From IMG/VR virus record IMGVR_UViG_3300022858_001224, positions 1 through 37,158 of that record: DNA of 37,158 bases, one strand, 5' to 3'. The stretch comes from a virus. A program made the translations under genes and the position numbers. Under the pieces are notes generated by a model that ran no database searches, had not been told where the DNA came from, and saw only the letters and a list, made by a program, of their open reading frames with translations. Every line of letters starts with the position of its first letter. Positions within the stretch are counted from its first letter, which is position 1. Positions 25,281 to 33,896 of this stretch are shown in pieces.

Positions 25281-27941
25281 ATGACTACTTTTGATTATTT
25301 TGGTTTGCCTGAAGAACCTCAGTTTATTCTCTGTAATCCAGATAAAAGTGAATTATATGCTTTAGGAGAAATATATAACAAAGAATATAAACCTAGATAT
25401 AATGCATTTTCTGAAATTTCATTTACCGCAGATTCCATAATAGATGGTGAAGAAACAGAATATTTTGATTTACTTACTTATCGTAGAATAATTTATTTTA
25501 TTGATATCGGATATTTTATGATTTCCGATGTTGAAATAAATGACAATGGAGAAATGAGAGCGAAAGAGATTGTGGCGAAATCATTAGAAGTTGAAATGGT
25601 TTTAAAGAATCTTACGAATTTAACTGGAACTTACAAGTTTTATGATTTCTTAACCCCAGGGCCTACGTTGATTGGAAGTATTTTGGCGTATCTTCCTGGT
25701 TGGAGTATTGGAAGTGTTGATGCTTCTTTAGCTGCTTTATACAGAACTTTCGATGGTTATAATGGCACAATCTATGACTTCTTGATGACTGAGACAGAAG
25801 AAGCGTTTCAGAATATTTTTACTTTTGATACAGTAAATAAAAGAATTAATGCTTATACAATTGATTCTGCGACATCTTCTTCTGACATTTTTCTTTCATT
25901 TGATAATTTGGTTGAAGATGTAACCATAAAGGAGATTACAGATGAAATCACGACTGCTCTTAATGTATATGGTGGTGGTGATTTGTCGGTTAATCAAGTC
26001 AATCCTCTTGGAACAGATACAATCTATAACTTTGATTATTATAAAACAACTGAATGGATGTCAGATAATTTAATTGATGCGGTTGTAGCCTGGGAAACCA
26101 TTGTTGATGATAATCAATCTGATTATGCAGATTTATTGACTGTATTGCTTGCTTATAATACATCCCTAATTACGCTTAATAGTGAATTAGTAACACTTCA
26201 GGGCGAATTATTAGTCTTAGAAGGTGTACAATCTGTGAAAATACAACAAGGTTTAAGTATATCTGCAATCAATATTGAAATTAATGCTAAAAAAACAGAG
26301 ATAACGAGCAAATCTTCTGAAATTACTGCAATGGAAACACTTATTACTAATGTTACGATAGGATTAACCGACATTAATACAACAGTTAGTTTTGCAACAA
26401 ACTTTACGGACGATCAATTGACTGAATTATCACCTTATATTGTTGGAAATACTTATCAGAATAACAATTTTATTCAGACAGATACGATGACACTGGTTGA
26501 AATTCAAGAAATGGCACAAGATTTATACGATCAAGCTGTTGCAGTTTTAACAAAAGTTTCATCGCCAAGATATGAGTTTTCAATAAGCGCAGTCAATTTT
26601 ATGATGCTAGAAGAGTTTTCAACTTTTAGTGATCAATTACAAATGGGCAGTATTGTAACCTTTGAATTAGAAGAAGATGTTTTTATCTATCCTGCTTTAT
26701 TGGGTTATGATTTGAACTATGAAGATCCAACTGATTTTACTTTGATATTTGGAAATCGTCTTCGGTTAGATGGTAGTGATTACTCTTATTCTGATCTCTT
26801 TGGTGATACAGTAAAATCTTCTATGCGAACAACTTTTGAATCGTTGCAGTGGTCAAATTTCGATACAAATTATAAGGATGACGTATCCACATTTATTGAT
26901 TCAGCTTTAGATGCTGCTAAAAATAGCGTTATAAGTAGTTCAGCGCAAGATATTATTTTCGATCAAAATGGCATTCGGATTAGAAAGACAATTGGTGAAG
27001 GAACATTTGATCCAAAACAAATCTGGATGAATAATGGTATCATCGCATTTACAGATGATAATTGGGATTCAGCTAAATTAGCATTAGGAGCTATTGAGTT
27101 TAATGGAAGTACACTTTTCGGTCTAGTGGGCGAGATAATCGTGGGTCGTGTGGTCGCGTCCAATCAGTTGACAATAACTAATGAAAATAACACTTTTATT
27201 GTTGATGGAAGCGGTGCAACCTTAACCGATGCTAGTTTTACAATTTTGAAAAACAATTCAAAAATCGTCTTAGACCCAATTGAAGGAATTTCAATTTCTA
27301 AAAAAATTTCAACTGGAACAGGATGGGAAAAGAATTTCTACATTGACACTTACGGAAACCTAGTTTTCGCAGGCAATCTTTCTGGTGCTTCAGGAACATT
27401 TTCTGGCGCAATTGAAGCTAGTTCTGGCAAAATCGGAGCATGGACAATTGACGCTTATGGATTGAAAGATGACTCTGGTAATTATATTTATGGAGATGGA
27501 AGAGTTAGACTTGGCGCACTTCAAATAGATGGAAACACAGCTACTTTTTATGGTGATATTTATGCAAATAATCTTCAAGGATATGTTTATGGAGAACAAC
27601 TCCGTAATATCAATGCAGATTATATTGATGCTGGAACAATAAGAGGTATCAATATCTACGGGACAAATATTTATGGTAGCAATATTGAATGGGCTGGCGT
27701 AAAAATGACATCATCTGGTTTTGGAATTTCTCTTTTAGAGGTGGAAAACTCATTAGTTCTTAGAAAAGGAAATGGGCCGTTTTCAGAAATTGGTATAAGT
27801 GAAAACGGAATTTATATGGCAAGTTTGGGAGGACGCGTACAAATAGGAGATTCTAATGAACCAAGCATACACAATCTGTTTTTATATGGAAGTATTTATA
27901 CCAATGATTATAAAGGTATTACAGGAACCTTTTTGGTTTAA
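25281..27941 (+). CDS. Tal-like tail tip / baseplate hub protein
   Basis: An 886-residue protein starting 4 nt after Dit. The first 370 residues match the Tal/gp27-like hub of siphovirus baseplates (FDYFGLPEEPQFILCNPDKSELYAL, YRRIIYFIDIGYFMISDVEIN, TALNVYGGG). A helical segment (about 290-370) follows, then a fibre-like C-terminus with repeated GASGTFSGAIEASSGKIGAWTIDAYGLKD and GTIRGINIYGTNIYGSNIEWAGV, as in tail-tip fibres of such phages. No peptidase motif is recognised in it, so I call it a hub/fibre rather than a tail lysin. Confidence 0.82.
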   Translation: MTTFDYFGLPEEPQFILCNPDKSELYALGEIYNKEYKPRYNAFSEISFTADSIIDGEETEYFDLLTYRRIIYFIDIGYFMISDVEINDNGEMRAKEIVAKSLEVEMVLKNLTNLTGTYKFYDFLTPGPTLIGSILAYLPGWSIGSVDASLAALYRTFDGYNGTIYDFLMTETEEAFQNIFTFDTVNKRINAYTIDSATSSSDIFLSFDNLVEDVTIKEITDEITTALNVYGGGDLSVNQVNPLGTDTIYNFDYYKTTEWMSDNLIDAVVAWETIVDDNQSDYADLLTVLLAYNTSLITLNSELVTLQGELLVLEGVQSVKIQQGLSISAINIEINAKKTEITSKSSEITAMETLITNVTIGLTDINTTVSFATNFTDDQLTELSPYIVGNTYQNNNFIQTDTMTLVEIQEMAQDLYDQAVAVLTKVSSPRYEFSISAVNFMMLEEFSTFSDQLQMGSIVTFELEEDVFIYPALLGYDLNYEDPTDFTLIFGNRLRLDGSDYSYSDLFGDTVKSSMRTTFESLQWSNFDTNYKDDVSTFIDSALDAAKNSVISSSAQDIIFDQNGIRIRKTIGEGTFDPKQIWMNNGIIAFTDDNWDSAKLALGAIEFNGSTLFGLVGEIIVGRVVASNQLTITNENNTFIVDGSGATLTDASFTILKNNSKIVLDPIEGISISKKISTGTGWEKNFYIDTYGNLVFAGNLSGASGTFSGAIEASSGKIGAWTIDAYGLKDDSGNYIYGDGRVRLGALQIDGNTATFYGDIYANNLQGYVYGEQLRNINADYIDAGTIRGINIYGTNIYGSNIEWAGVKMTSSGFGISLLEVENSLVLRKGNGPFSEIGISENGIYMASLGGRVQIGDSNEPSIHNLFLYGSIYTNDYKGITGTFLV

Positions 27942-27950
27942 CGGAGAATT

Positions 27951-28700
27951 ATGAGAAGATTATTAGGATTTAATAATGGATTGCTAACAGATGTTTCGAC
28001 AAGCGGTTCTGAAAGAAGCTTTAAAAAGAGATGTACCTTTAAAAACGGGATATTGACAAACATTATTGACACAGAAGTACCGACTACAGGTTTCCGAAGC
28101 CTTTCTTTTAGAAATGGATTTTTGACTGGTATTGGTGGTGAAGTATATTCTGATCCTGTTGTGTATTTGGGAGAAACAATAGAACATACGATGTCTGTTA
28201 CGAGTTATTCTGGATGGAAACATCTTCCGCCAGTCTCATTTGAAGAATTTACTGTAGACCCTTATCTTCCAATTACGATAGGAACTGAAGTCAAGGGGCT
28301 TATTTTTGGAATGAAAGATTTTATTTACACATATCCAGATACAGGATATCCTTATTCTTATCATTGTGATATGGTTTATCCCGATGATCCTGTCTCAACA
28401 CATATATATGGGATAAACAATAGATCATATGTAGCAAGAGGAATAGATTCTGATTTAGATTGGTGGAATGATCCAAGTATAGAAGCTGATGTTCTAGCTT
28501 TAGTGGATGATTTTGCTGAGGGAACTCCTGGTTTTGGCTATGCTAACTGGTTTGACTGGAGTTTAAAATATATAAGCGATATTCCTACCGTTTTTGATCT
28601 TTGGATTGGAGCATATTGTGATAGTCGTAATGTTGGCGGAACAACTTTTGGGGTCACTTTCTTTTGGACACCAATTTATTACGGGATTCCGCCATTTTAA
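27951..28700 (+). CDS. Tail protein with FxNGxLT repeats
   Basis: A 249-residue protein. The N-terminal 60 residues carry three copies of a short repeat: GFNNGLLTDV, TFKNGILTNI, SFRNGFLTGI, spaced about 26 residues. The remainder is rich in Tyr, Trp, Pro and Gly and looks like a beta-rich structural domain. No family is recognised. It lies between the tail hub and the fibre gene, so it is probably a tail-tip or baseplate accessory protein. Confidence 0.6.
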   Translation: MRRLLGFNNGLLTDVSTSGSERSFKKRCTFKNGILTNIIDTEVPTTGFRSLSFRNGFLTGIGGEVYSDPVVYLGETIEHTMSVTSYSGWKHLPPVSFEEFTVDPYLPITIGTEVKGLIFGMKDFIYTYPDTGYPYSYHCDMVYPDDPVSTHIYGINNRSYVARGIDSDLDWWNDPSIEADVLALVDDFAEGTPGFGYANWFDWSLKYISDIPTVFDLWIGAYCDSRNVGGTTFGVTFFWTPIYYGIPPF

Positions 28701-28718
28701 TGGCGATAGGAGGAAATA

Positions 28719-29915
28719 ATGGCAACAACCCCAAATATAGGGTTGACAACTTATACATCTGCCGCAGGTAGTGCTGTTAGTTTTTCAACATACAGATTAT
28801 CAATGGCGGATACGCTTTCAAATATGTCTATCATAGATAGTTATTTGGGTGGTGTAGGTGGTTCAATCGTTAGTTTAAATATTAGCTCAGTTCGTAACGT
28901 TGATGCTACATGGATTTCAACGAATTACTTTACTTGTACGGCTCCATCAATAACGAGTTATTTAACTGGACAAATTATTAATGTACAGTTTAATCTTGAA
29001 ATTGCTGGAGATACAACAATAGATATTAATAGTGTTGGAAGTACAGTATTAAAAAAATTAGATCTTCAAGGAACTAAAGTGGCTTTAGTTTCTGGAGACT
29101 TATTATCTGATTTATATTATTATTTTATTTATGATGGAACAAATTTTGTTTTAATGAATCAATTAGCAGAACATATTACTATTTCTGGATCATCTAGTAA
29201 TTTTGTTAGTATAGGGGCGAGCAATGTTTTACAGGATAGTGGAGTTCCAATTTTAATTGATAGAACAACCGGTTCTTATAATGCAGTTCAGATTGATGAA
29301 TATGGCAGAGTGGTATCTGGTAGTGTGATGGATTATAGTGGTGGTGGTGGAGCAACATCTATCGCTGGTTCTGAAGTGATGTCTAATTCTAACGGTTCTG
29401 TTGTGGTTCACAATGACTCTGGAATATTGAGTGGTTCATATACACAGGTTGAAGTGGATATTTACGGACACGTTATTTCTGGTAGTATAACTGCCGCTGG
29501 TGGAACATCTTCTATTGCTGGTTCTGAAGTAATGTCGGATACAACAGGATCGGTTGTTATTCATAATGTTTCCGGTGTTTCAAGCGGTTCTTACAATGCT
29601 TTAGAGGTAGATATATATGGACATGTTGTTTCTGGAAGTGTAACTGCGTCTACAACAGTAATTACGGGTTCTGAAGTAATGTCTAGTACCCATGATTCTG
29701 TTGTTGTACATAATGAATCTGGTATTGCTTCTGGTTCATATACTTCTGTGGGAATTGATACTTTTGGACATGTAACGTCTGCTAGTCTTGTTGAAGGAAT
29801 GACTCTATATACAAGTTTTTATTCTGCATCAGAAATGGGCGGTGCGGCAAACACATATAATGATATAGGATTTTCAAACGGAATGCTTGTATATTGGTCT
29901 AATGAGGAGCCGTAA
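28719..29915 (+). CDS. Tail fibre protein with tandem repeats
   Basis: A 398-residue protein. The N-terminus (TTPNIGLTTYTSAAGSAVSFSTYRLSMADTLSNMSIID) resembles the start of many tail fibre proteins. Residues about 217-355 hold three repeats of 49-51 residues, each with GSEVMS, SVVVHN or SVVIHN, SGSY, and VDIYGHVxSGS, plus a half repeat before (TTGSYNAVQIDEYGRVVSGS). Such repeats build a rigid beta-helical shaft. The C-terminus is short (TYNDIGFSNGMLVYWSNEEP), so receptor binding may sit in other proteins. AGGAGG precedes the ATG. Confidence 0.7.
   Translation: MATTPNIGLTTYTSAAGSAVSFSTYRLSMADTLSNMSIIDSYLGGVGGSIVSLNISSVRNVDATWISTNYFTCTAPSITSYLTGQIINVQFNLEIAGDTTIDINSVGSTVLKKLDLQGTKVALVSGDLLSDLYYYFIYDGTNFVLMNQLAEHITISGSSSNFVSIGASNVLQDSGVPILIDRTTGSYNAVQIDEYGRVVSGSVMDYSGGGGATSIAGSEVMSNSNGSVVVHNDSGILSGSYTQVEVDIYGHVISGSITAAGGTSSIAGSEVMSDTTGSVVIHNVSGVSSGSYNALEVDIYGHVVSGSVTASTTVITGSEVMSSTHDSVVVHNESGIASGSYTSVGIDTFGHVTSASLVEGMTLYTSFYSASEMGGAANTYNDIGFSNGMLVYWSNEEP
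29367..29790 (+). repeat. Tandem repeat coding for fibre shaft
   Basis: Three diverged DNA/protein repeats begin at 29367, 29520 and 29667 (GGTTCTGAAGT at each start), with periods of 153 and 147 nt. They encode the GSEVMS...YGHVxSGS units of the tail fibre. Confidence 0.8.
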
Positions 29916-29916
29916 A

Positions 29917-30126
29917 ATGTATAACATATCTACAGAATCAATTCAAAAAATATTTGAAATTCAGAAGTTAATTAATAACATAGAAATCAAGGGAGCGGGA
30001 AACGTTCTTTCTATGTATAACACTATGGTTCTTCTTCAAAACGTAGTTGATGAACTACAAAAAACATTAAAAGAAGGACAAAATATAGTAATAGACAATA
30101 CAAAGGAGGTTGAAAATGACATCTAG
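29917..30126 (+). CDS. Small helical tail-region protein
   Basis: A 69-residue, helical, acidic protein (MYNISTESIQKIFEIQKLINN...NTMVLLQNVVDELQKTL). ATG at 29917 follows GAGGAG that lies in the end of the fibre gene. It overlaps the next gene by 11 nt. No family is recognised; it is short and shows no similarity by eye to the four-helix Avd protein of DGRs. Confidence 0.6.
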   Translation: MYNISTESIQKIFEIQKLINNIEIKGAGNVLSMYNTMVLLQNVVDELQKTLKEGQNIVIDNTKEVENDI

Positions 30127-30451
30127 TATTTTTGATTTAGCAGAAATCACCATGACTGCTGGAGCAAGCAGAAGGCTCACCTTTGCGGTATATGACACCT
30201 TGGGAAGTGCTGTTTCTCTAAGTGGAGCGACAATTACATGGTATTTATCTCATTATGGTGATGCAACTGCCGTAGTAACAAAAACAGGAACATCTGGTTC
30301 TGCAACAAATCAGTTTGTTATTGATTTAGTAGAAGCTGATACAACTGGTTTTTCTGGAACATTTATACAACAATACAAAATGGTTGATGCTTCTGGAAGC
30401 ACTTTCCGACCCTCAAATGGAATTATAAAAATGACGCAAAATACAGCGTAA
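30116..30451 (+). CDS. BppU-like baseplate protein
   Basis: A 111-residue protein with ITMTAGASRRLTFAVYDTLGSAVSLSGATITWYLSHYGDATAVVTKTGT..., a beta-sandwich pattern similar to the N-terminal domain of baseplate upper proteins, with FRPSNGIIKM near the end. ATG at 30116 follows AAAGGAGG (30101-30108). Probably a baseplate or fibre adaptor. Confidence 0.65.
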   Translation: MTSSIFDLAEITMTAGASRRLTFAVYDTLGSAVSLSGATITWYLSHYGDATAVVTKTGTSGSATNQFVIDLVEADTTGFSGTFIQQYKMVDASGSTFRPSNGIIKMTQNTA

Positions 30452-30462
30452 AGGAGTAAAAT

Positions 30463-30864
30463 ATGTCTTCAACAATTTATACAAAAAATTTGTCGCAAGA
30501 TAAGATGTTTGGAGGGGTTGATTTTACTCCCCCAGCAAGCTATTTTCTTGCATTAAGTACAACGGCTATTTCTGTAGCTGGCTCGAATGTTACTGAACCA
30601 TCTGGAAACGGATATTTAAGATCTGAAGTTCCTAATACGAAATCTTACCTTACCTATTCATCATCTGGGTGTGTTGTAAATTCGGGATCAATTGTGTTCC
30701 CGACTTCAAGTGGAGCATGGGGAACAATTGTGGATGTTGCGATAATGAGCGCGTCCTCATCTGGAAGCACGATGTTTTATACAACGTTAACGACACCAAT
30801 TGTCGTTCAGACTGGTACTTCATTATTCTTCTCAGCGAGTGCTTTGAACATTAAGCAGAGTTAG
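30463..30864 (+). CDS. Tail fibre-associated structural protein
   Basis: A 133-residue protein with the pattern YFLALSTTAISVAGSNVTEPSGNGYLRSEVPNTKSYLTYS...IVFPTSSGAWGTIVDVAIMSASSSGSTMFYTTLTTPIVVQTGTSLFFSASAL, found in a widespread group of small phage structural proteins in tail fibre/baseplate regions. Function beyond being a virion protein is unknown. AAAGGAG precedes the ATG. Confidence 0.7.
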   Translation: MSSTIYTKNLSQDKMFGGVDFTPPASYFLALSTTAISVAGSNVTEPSGNGYLRSEVPNTKSYLTYSSSGCVVNSGSIVFPTSSGAWGTIVDVAIMSASSSGSTMFYTTLTTPIVVQTGTSLFFSASALNIKQS

Positions 30865-30871
30865 GTGAGAT

Positions 30872-31423
30872 ATGACGAATTACTATAATTTCGATTCAAA
30901 TCTTCTTCAAGTAAGTAATTTTGATTCTATTCTAGTATCCGTCAATAGTTTTGATTCTACGATAATATCAAATACTTGTTATGATACTACTATTCAAGGA
31001 TTTTTAGAAACTGAAAGTTTATTTGTTGATTTTGTTCAAGAAAAAACAATAACGATAAGTCTTATTTCGTCAGATATTTCAACGGATTCAGATTTTGATT
31101 CTAGTCTTGTAATGACGATTGATGAAGATTTGATAGGATTTGATTCTAGTTTAATTGCTGATTTTATTCAGAATAACACTATTGTTGTTTCACTTAATTC
31201 TACTATAGATATTGAAAAAGTTTACTTTGAAAATACAAATGTAATCACTTTAAGTTTAACTCAATCTATAGGTCTTGGAACTGCAACAATAGAAATTTTA
31301 GATGTAGATATTGAAGCAGATATTACTCAAGCAGAATATTATATGCTATCACACTGGGATAGTTCATTACTTAGCGACCTAGACAGTATGTTATTAGAAG
31401 ATATGGAATATCAGATTATATAG
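30872..31423 (+). CDS. Asp/Ser/Ile-rich protein with FDS repeats
   Basis: A 183-residue acidic protein with a repeated FDS or WDS triplet (NFDSNLL, NFDSILV, SFDSTII, DFDSSLV, GFDSSLI, HWDSSLL) spread over its whole length, alternating with Thr/Ile/Ser-rich beta-like stretches. No family is recognised. It may be a solenoid-like tail accessory protein. It starts 8 nt after the previous gene and is followed by the lysis genes. Confidence 0.55.
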   Translation: MTNYYNFDSNLLQVSNFDSILVSVNSFDSTIISNTCYDTTIQGFLETESLFVDFVQEKTITISLISSDISTDSDFDSSLVMTIDEDLIGFDSSLIADFIQNNTIVVSLNSTIDIEKVYFENTNVITLSLTQSIGLGTATIEILDVDIEADITQAEYYMLSHWDSSLLSDLDSMLLEDMEYQII

Positions 31424-31432
31424 GAGGTTTTG

Positions 31433-32188
31433 ATGGGTTTAAAAAAAGGTACTTTATGGAATAATTTTCCAGAGATTCCTTCTTCTTCTACGCAATTTAC
31501 TTATTATATTGCAATGGAAGGAATGAATAGAGATGTTCAATTTGATGAGAAATTTATGAAGTGTAGTTCTGAAAAAAGAGGATTGATGTTTATACCGTTT
31601 TTTATTGGCGATATGTATAATACTCAAGATCTTGCTTCTGCTCATTATTCAAAATTAACAGAATTGAATCCTCATTTTCAAAATGATATTCCGGTTATTA
31701 TCAATGTTTTTGATAATACTAATGGAAGTACAAGATTAGATTTAGATGCTATTAAAGAATATGCAGATTATCTTACTTCTCGTATTGATTTCAAAACAAA
31801 ACCAATTATAAGAATTGTTGGTGGACAATGGGATAATTGGATGAAAGAATTTGAATCTAAAAAACAGGCGATGACACTTTTGAAAACTTGTGACTTATTG
31901 CTTTCAAATCCTGGAAAATTTCCATATAAATTAGACCAATATGGACTTCCATTATGGTGGGAAAATGAATATGGAAAGTATATTTATGATTCAACTAGAA
32001 TTTGGAGCGAATTTATAATCGATGACGAACCTGTCACTATTATTCCTCCAGAAGTTGAGGAGCCGCCAGTAATTGATGAACCAACACTTCCACAAGAAGA
32101 ACCTGTCGTAAAAAGATACTTTGTTACATATAAAGGTTTCTTAGGAATTCAAAAAAGAAAAATTGTAGAGGTGGAAGAAATAATTTAG
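31433..32188 (+). CDS. Hypothetical protein, possible degenerate GH25-like fold
   Basis: A 251-residue protein next to the endolysin gene. Several parts line up by eye with the GH25 neighbour: PVIINVFDNTNGS with its NLDVEDTNFTHG, KPIIRIVGGQWDNWM with KPKIYTAEWFM, and LLLSNPGKFPYKLDQYGLPLWW with the later barrel strands. The acidic catalytic pair (DxE) is replaced by FDN, so it may be a non-catalytic barrel that binds cell wall. The C-terminus has a Pro/Glu-rich linker and a short basic domain. Low-confidence inference. ATG at 31433 follows AGGAGG. Confidence 0.5.
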   Translation: MGLKKGTLWNNFPEIPSSSTQFTYYIAMEGMNRDVQFDEKFMKCSSEKRGLMFIPFFIGDMYNTQDLASAHYSKLTELNPHFQNDIPVIINVFDNTNGSTRLDLDAIKEYADYLTSRIDFKTKPIIRIVGGQWDNWMKEFESKKQAMTLLKTCDLLLSNPGKFPYKLDQYGLPLWWENEYGKYIYDSTRIWSEFIIDDEPVTIIPPEVEEPPVIDEPTLPQEEPVVKRYFVTYKGFLGIQKRKIVEVEEII

Positions 32189-32210
32189 GGGTTGTGTTTT
32201 GGGAGGCGGA

Positions 32211-33143
32211 ATGACTATTTTTAGTAAATTAAGAAAAAGTGATGAATCAATCCGTAATTATTTTGTGGATGTTTCACATTGGCAGAATATTATTGATTGG
32301 GAAAAATTGAAAAATTTTGATAATGGTTCTATCCAAATGGTTATGATCAAAGCTACTGATAGCAACGGATTAGGACGAATGTTCTTAGATAGTAAAGCTA
32401 TTGCTAACATTCAGGGTGCAATAAGTGTTGGATTACCATTTGGAGTTTATCATTGGTTGAAAGACGATGTGGCTCCAAAAACAGCAGTAGAATTTTTGAT
32501 GGATAACATTGGACAATACGATCCATCTATATATAATCTAGATGTTGAAGATACTAATTTTACACACGGTGCAAGCGATTATGTTTGGCGAGCACAAGAA
32601 TATCTTAAACTCATCGAAGAATCTTCAGGTAAAAAACCCAAGATTTATACCGCGGAATGGTTTATGAGTCAATACCTAAGAGCGCCATTAAAAAATGAAG
32701 GAAAAGACCCTTCAAAATATTTGGGTTGGATGGGGTTATACGATTTATGGGTGGCACAATATCCGAATTCAAAATATGATTATTTAGGGAATTTGACCAC
32801 ACCCAAAATTCCAGAAGAATGGGACGAATATAAAATGTGGCAATTTGCTTCAAATGTATATTATCCTTATCCTGGAGTTAGCGAGTGGGCAAATAAATGG
32901 TATGCAAATGGATGGGATTTATGGGGTGCTAATGCATCTAAATCGTTTGATATGAATGTATTTCATTGCTCATTAGAAGAATTGATTGGCGATGAAGTAA
33001 TTGTTGAGCCAGAAATTCCTGAAATTCCAGATGAATGTGAAGCAGCAAGAAAAATCTTAGAAATAAAAATTGCAGAAAAATCTGCGAAATTAAATGTTTT
33101 AGAAAATAAAATTGATGAAATTAATCAGATAGTTGTAAGATAA
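32211..33143 (+). CDS. GH25 family endolysin (muramidase)
   Basis: A 310-residue lysozyme-type hydrolase that would cut the MurNAc-GlcNAc bond of host peptidoglycan. Visible GH25 features: FVDVSHWQNIIDWEKL (D20), QMVMIKATDSNG, PFGVYHWLKDD, YNLDVEDTNF (D111, E113 as catalytic acidic pair), PKIYTAEWFM, and YKMWQFAS. After residue 255 a Pro-rich linker leads to a C-terminal coiled coil (AARKILEIKIAEKSAKLNVLENKIDEINQI) instead of a known wall-binding repeat. No signal peptide is seen, so release depends on a holin. ATG at 32211 follows GGGAGG. Confidence 0.9.
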   Translation: MTIFSKLRKSDESIRNYFVDVSHWQNIIDWEKLKNFDNGSIQMVMIKATDSNGLGRMFLDSKAIANIQGAISVGLPFGVYHWLKDDVAPKTAVEFLMDNIGQYDPSIYNLDVEDTNFTHGASDYVWRAQEYLKLIEESSGKKPKIYTAEWFMSQYLRAPLKNEGKDPSKYLGWMGLYDLWVAQYPNSKYDYLGNLTTPKIPEEWDEYKMWQFASNVYYPYPGVSEWANKWYANGWDLWGANASKSFDMNVFHCSLEELIGDEVIVEPEIPEIPDECEAARKILEIKIAEKSAKLNVLENKIDEINQIVVR

Positions 33144-33156
33144 GAGAACATAATCT

Positions 33157-33438
33157 ATGAATACATCACAAATAATATCTCTTATACTAGCTTGTATTGT
33201 AGTTATTTTTGAAATAAGATGGATGTTTAAAAATAAAGAAGTATGGATTGTGGCTATTCCTGAATTATCTTGGCTAATTCATGTTGTTATTTTTTACCTG
33301 TCTCTTATGTTTGGGTGGTGGCCTCATGGAGAATATTCTTGGTGGTCTAGTGGATTAAGATTCCATGCAGTTATAACCATCTTTTTATTGGTATTATATC
33401 GTAATGTCGGGAAAGGATGGCGAAGCAATGGAAAATAA
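33157..33438 (+). CDS. Three-helix membrane protein, holin candidate
   Basis: A 93-residue protein with hydrophobic segments at about residues 4-20, 30-52 and 68-84 and a basic end (RNVGKGWRSNGK). It sits 13 nt after the endolysin gene, where holins are common; holins form the membrane hole that lets endolysin reach the wall. The ribosome binding site is weak (AGAGA). It overlaps the next gene by 11 nt. Confidence 0.65.
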   Translation: MNTSQIISLILACIVVIFEIRWMFKNKEVWIVAIPELSWLIHVVIFYLSLMFGWWPHGEYSWWSSGLRFHAVITIFLLVLYRNVGKGWRSNGK

Positions 33439-33772
33439 CTTAGCGATTTGGATAGCAATTATCGGATCGTTGCCTGGTTTAAGCGCAATTATAATTCAAA
33501 TAGTTCGATCCAAAAAAGAGAATAAAAAAATTGACGCAGACATTACTATAAAAATTACTGAAGCGGCAAGCAAAATGCTTGACCAACTACAAGAACAGAT
33601 AGACAAGCTAGATAAGAAAGTTCATGATTTAGAGATAGGGGCGTTATGCAATAAACGAGAAATTGTCAGATTAATTTCCGGTATCAATAGATTGATTGCC
33701 CAAATACGAAAGCTTGGAGAAGAACCTGTTTGGACTCCTGACATGGTAGAAGAAGAAGATAAAATCACATAA
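33428..33772 (+). CDS. Membrane-anchored coiled-coil lysis protein
   Basis: A 114-residue protein with an N-terminal hydrophobic segment (LAIWIAIIGSLPGLSAIIIQIV, about residues 4-25) and a long coiled coil (about 35-70, MLDQLQEQIDKLDKKVHDLE). I chose the ATG at 33428 because GGAAAGGATGG lies upstream. The layout is similar to small holin or holin-partner proteins; together with the neighbouring membrane protein it forms the likely lysis cassette. Confidence 0.6.
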   Translation: MENNLAIWIAIIGSLPGLSAIIIQIVRSKKENKKIDADITIKITEAASKMLDQLQEQIDKLDKKVHDLEIGALCNKREIVRLISGINRLIAQIRKLGEEPVWTPDMVEEEDKIT

Positions 33773-33787
33773 AATGTTTATTTTATT
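33768..33787 (+). repeat. CATAAAA-type palindrome, degenerate copy
   Basis: CATAAAA, loop TGTTTA, TTTTATT: 6-bp stem and 6-nt loop that includes the stop codon of the lysis gene. It differs from the other copies only in the last base. Confidence 0.5.
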
Positions 33788-33811
33788 TGGTTTTGAATTT
33801 TTGATGTTAAA

Positions 33812-33875
33812 ATGGTGTTTTTTGTATAGATAGATTAACTTACGTAGGTTAATCTATCTATATAGAATACACCAT
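33812..33875 (+). repeat. Long inverted repeat with lox-like 15-8-15 core
   Basis: TATAGATAGATTAAC (33825-33839) and GTTAATCTATCTATA (33848-33862) are perfect inverted arms around the 8-nt spacer TTACGTAG. The pairing continues outward with five further pairs (two G-U), one mismatch and then ATGGTGT/ACACCAT, about 27 pairs in all. It lies between the lysis genes and the next structural gene. It may be a recombination site, an RNase III site or a transcript-stability hairpin. Confidence 0.9.
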
Positions 33876-33896
33876 AATAAAGTAAAGGAGGTTTTT

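Noticed and set aside
29917-30126. Small helical protein as the DGR accessory factor Avd
   Set aside because: It is only 69 residues, far from the RT and inside the fibre operon; Avd proteins are about 120 residues with four helices.
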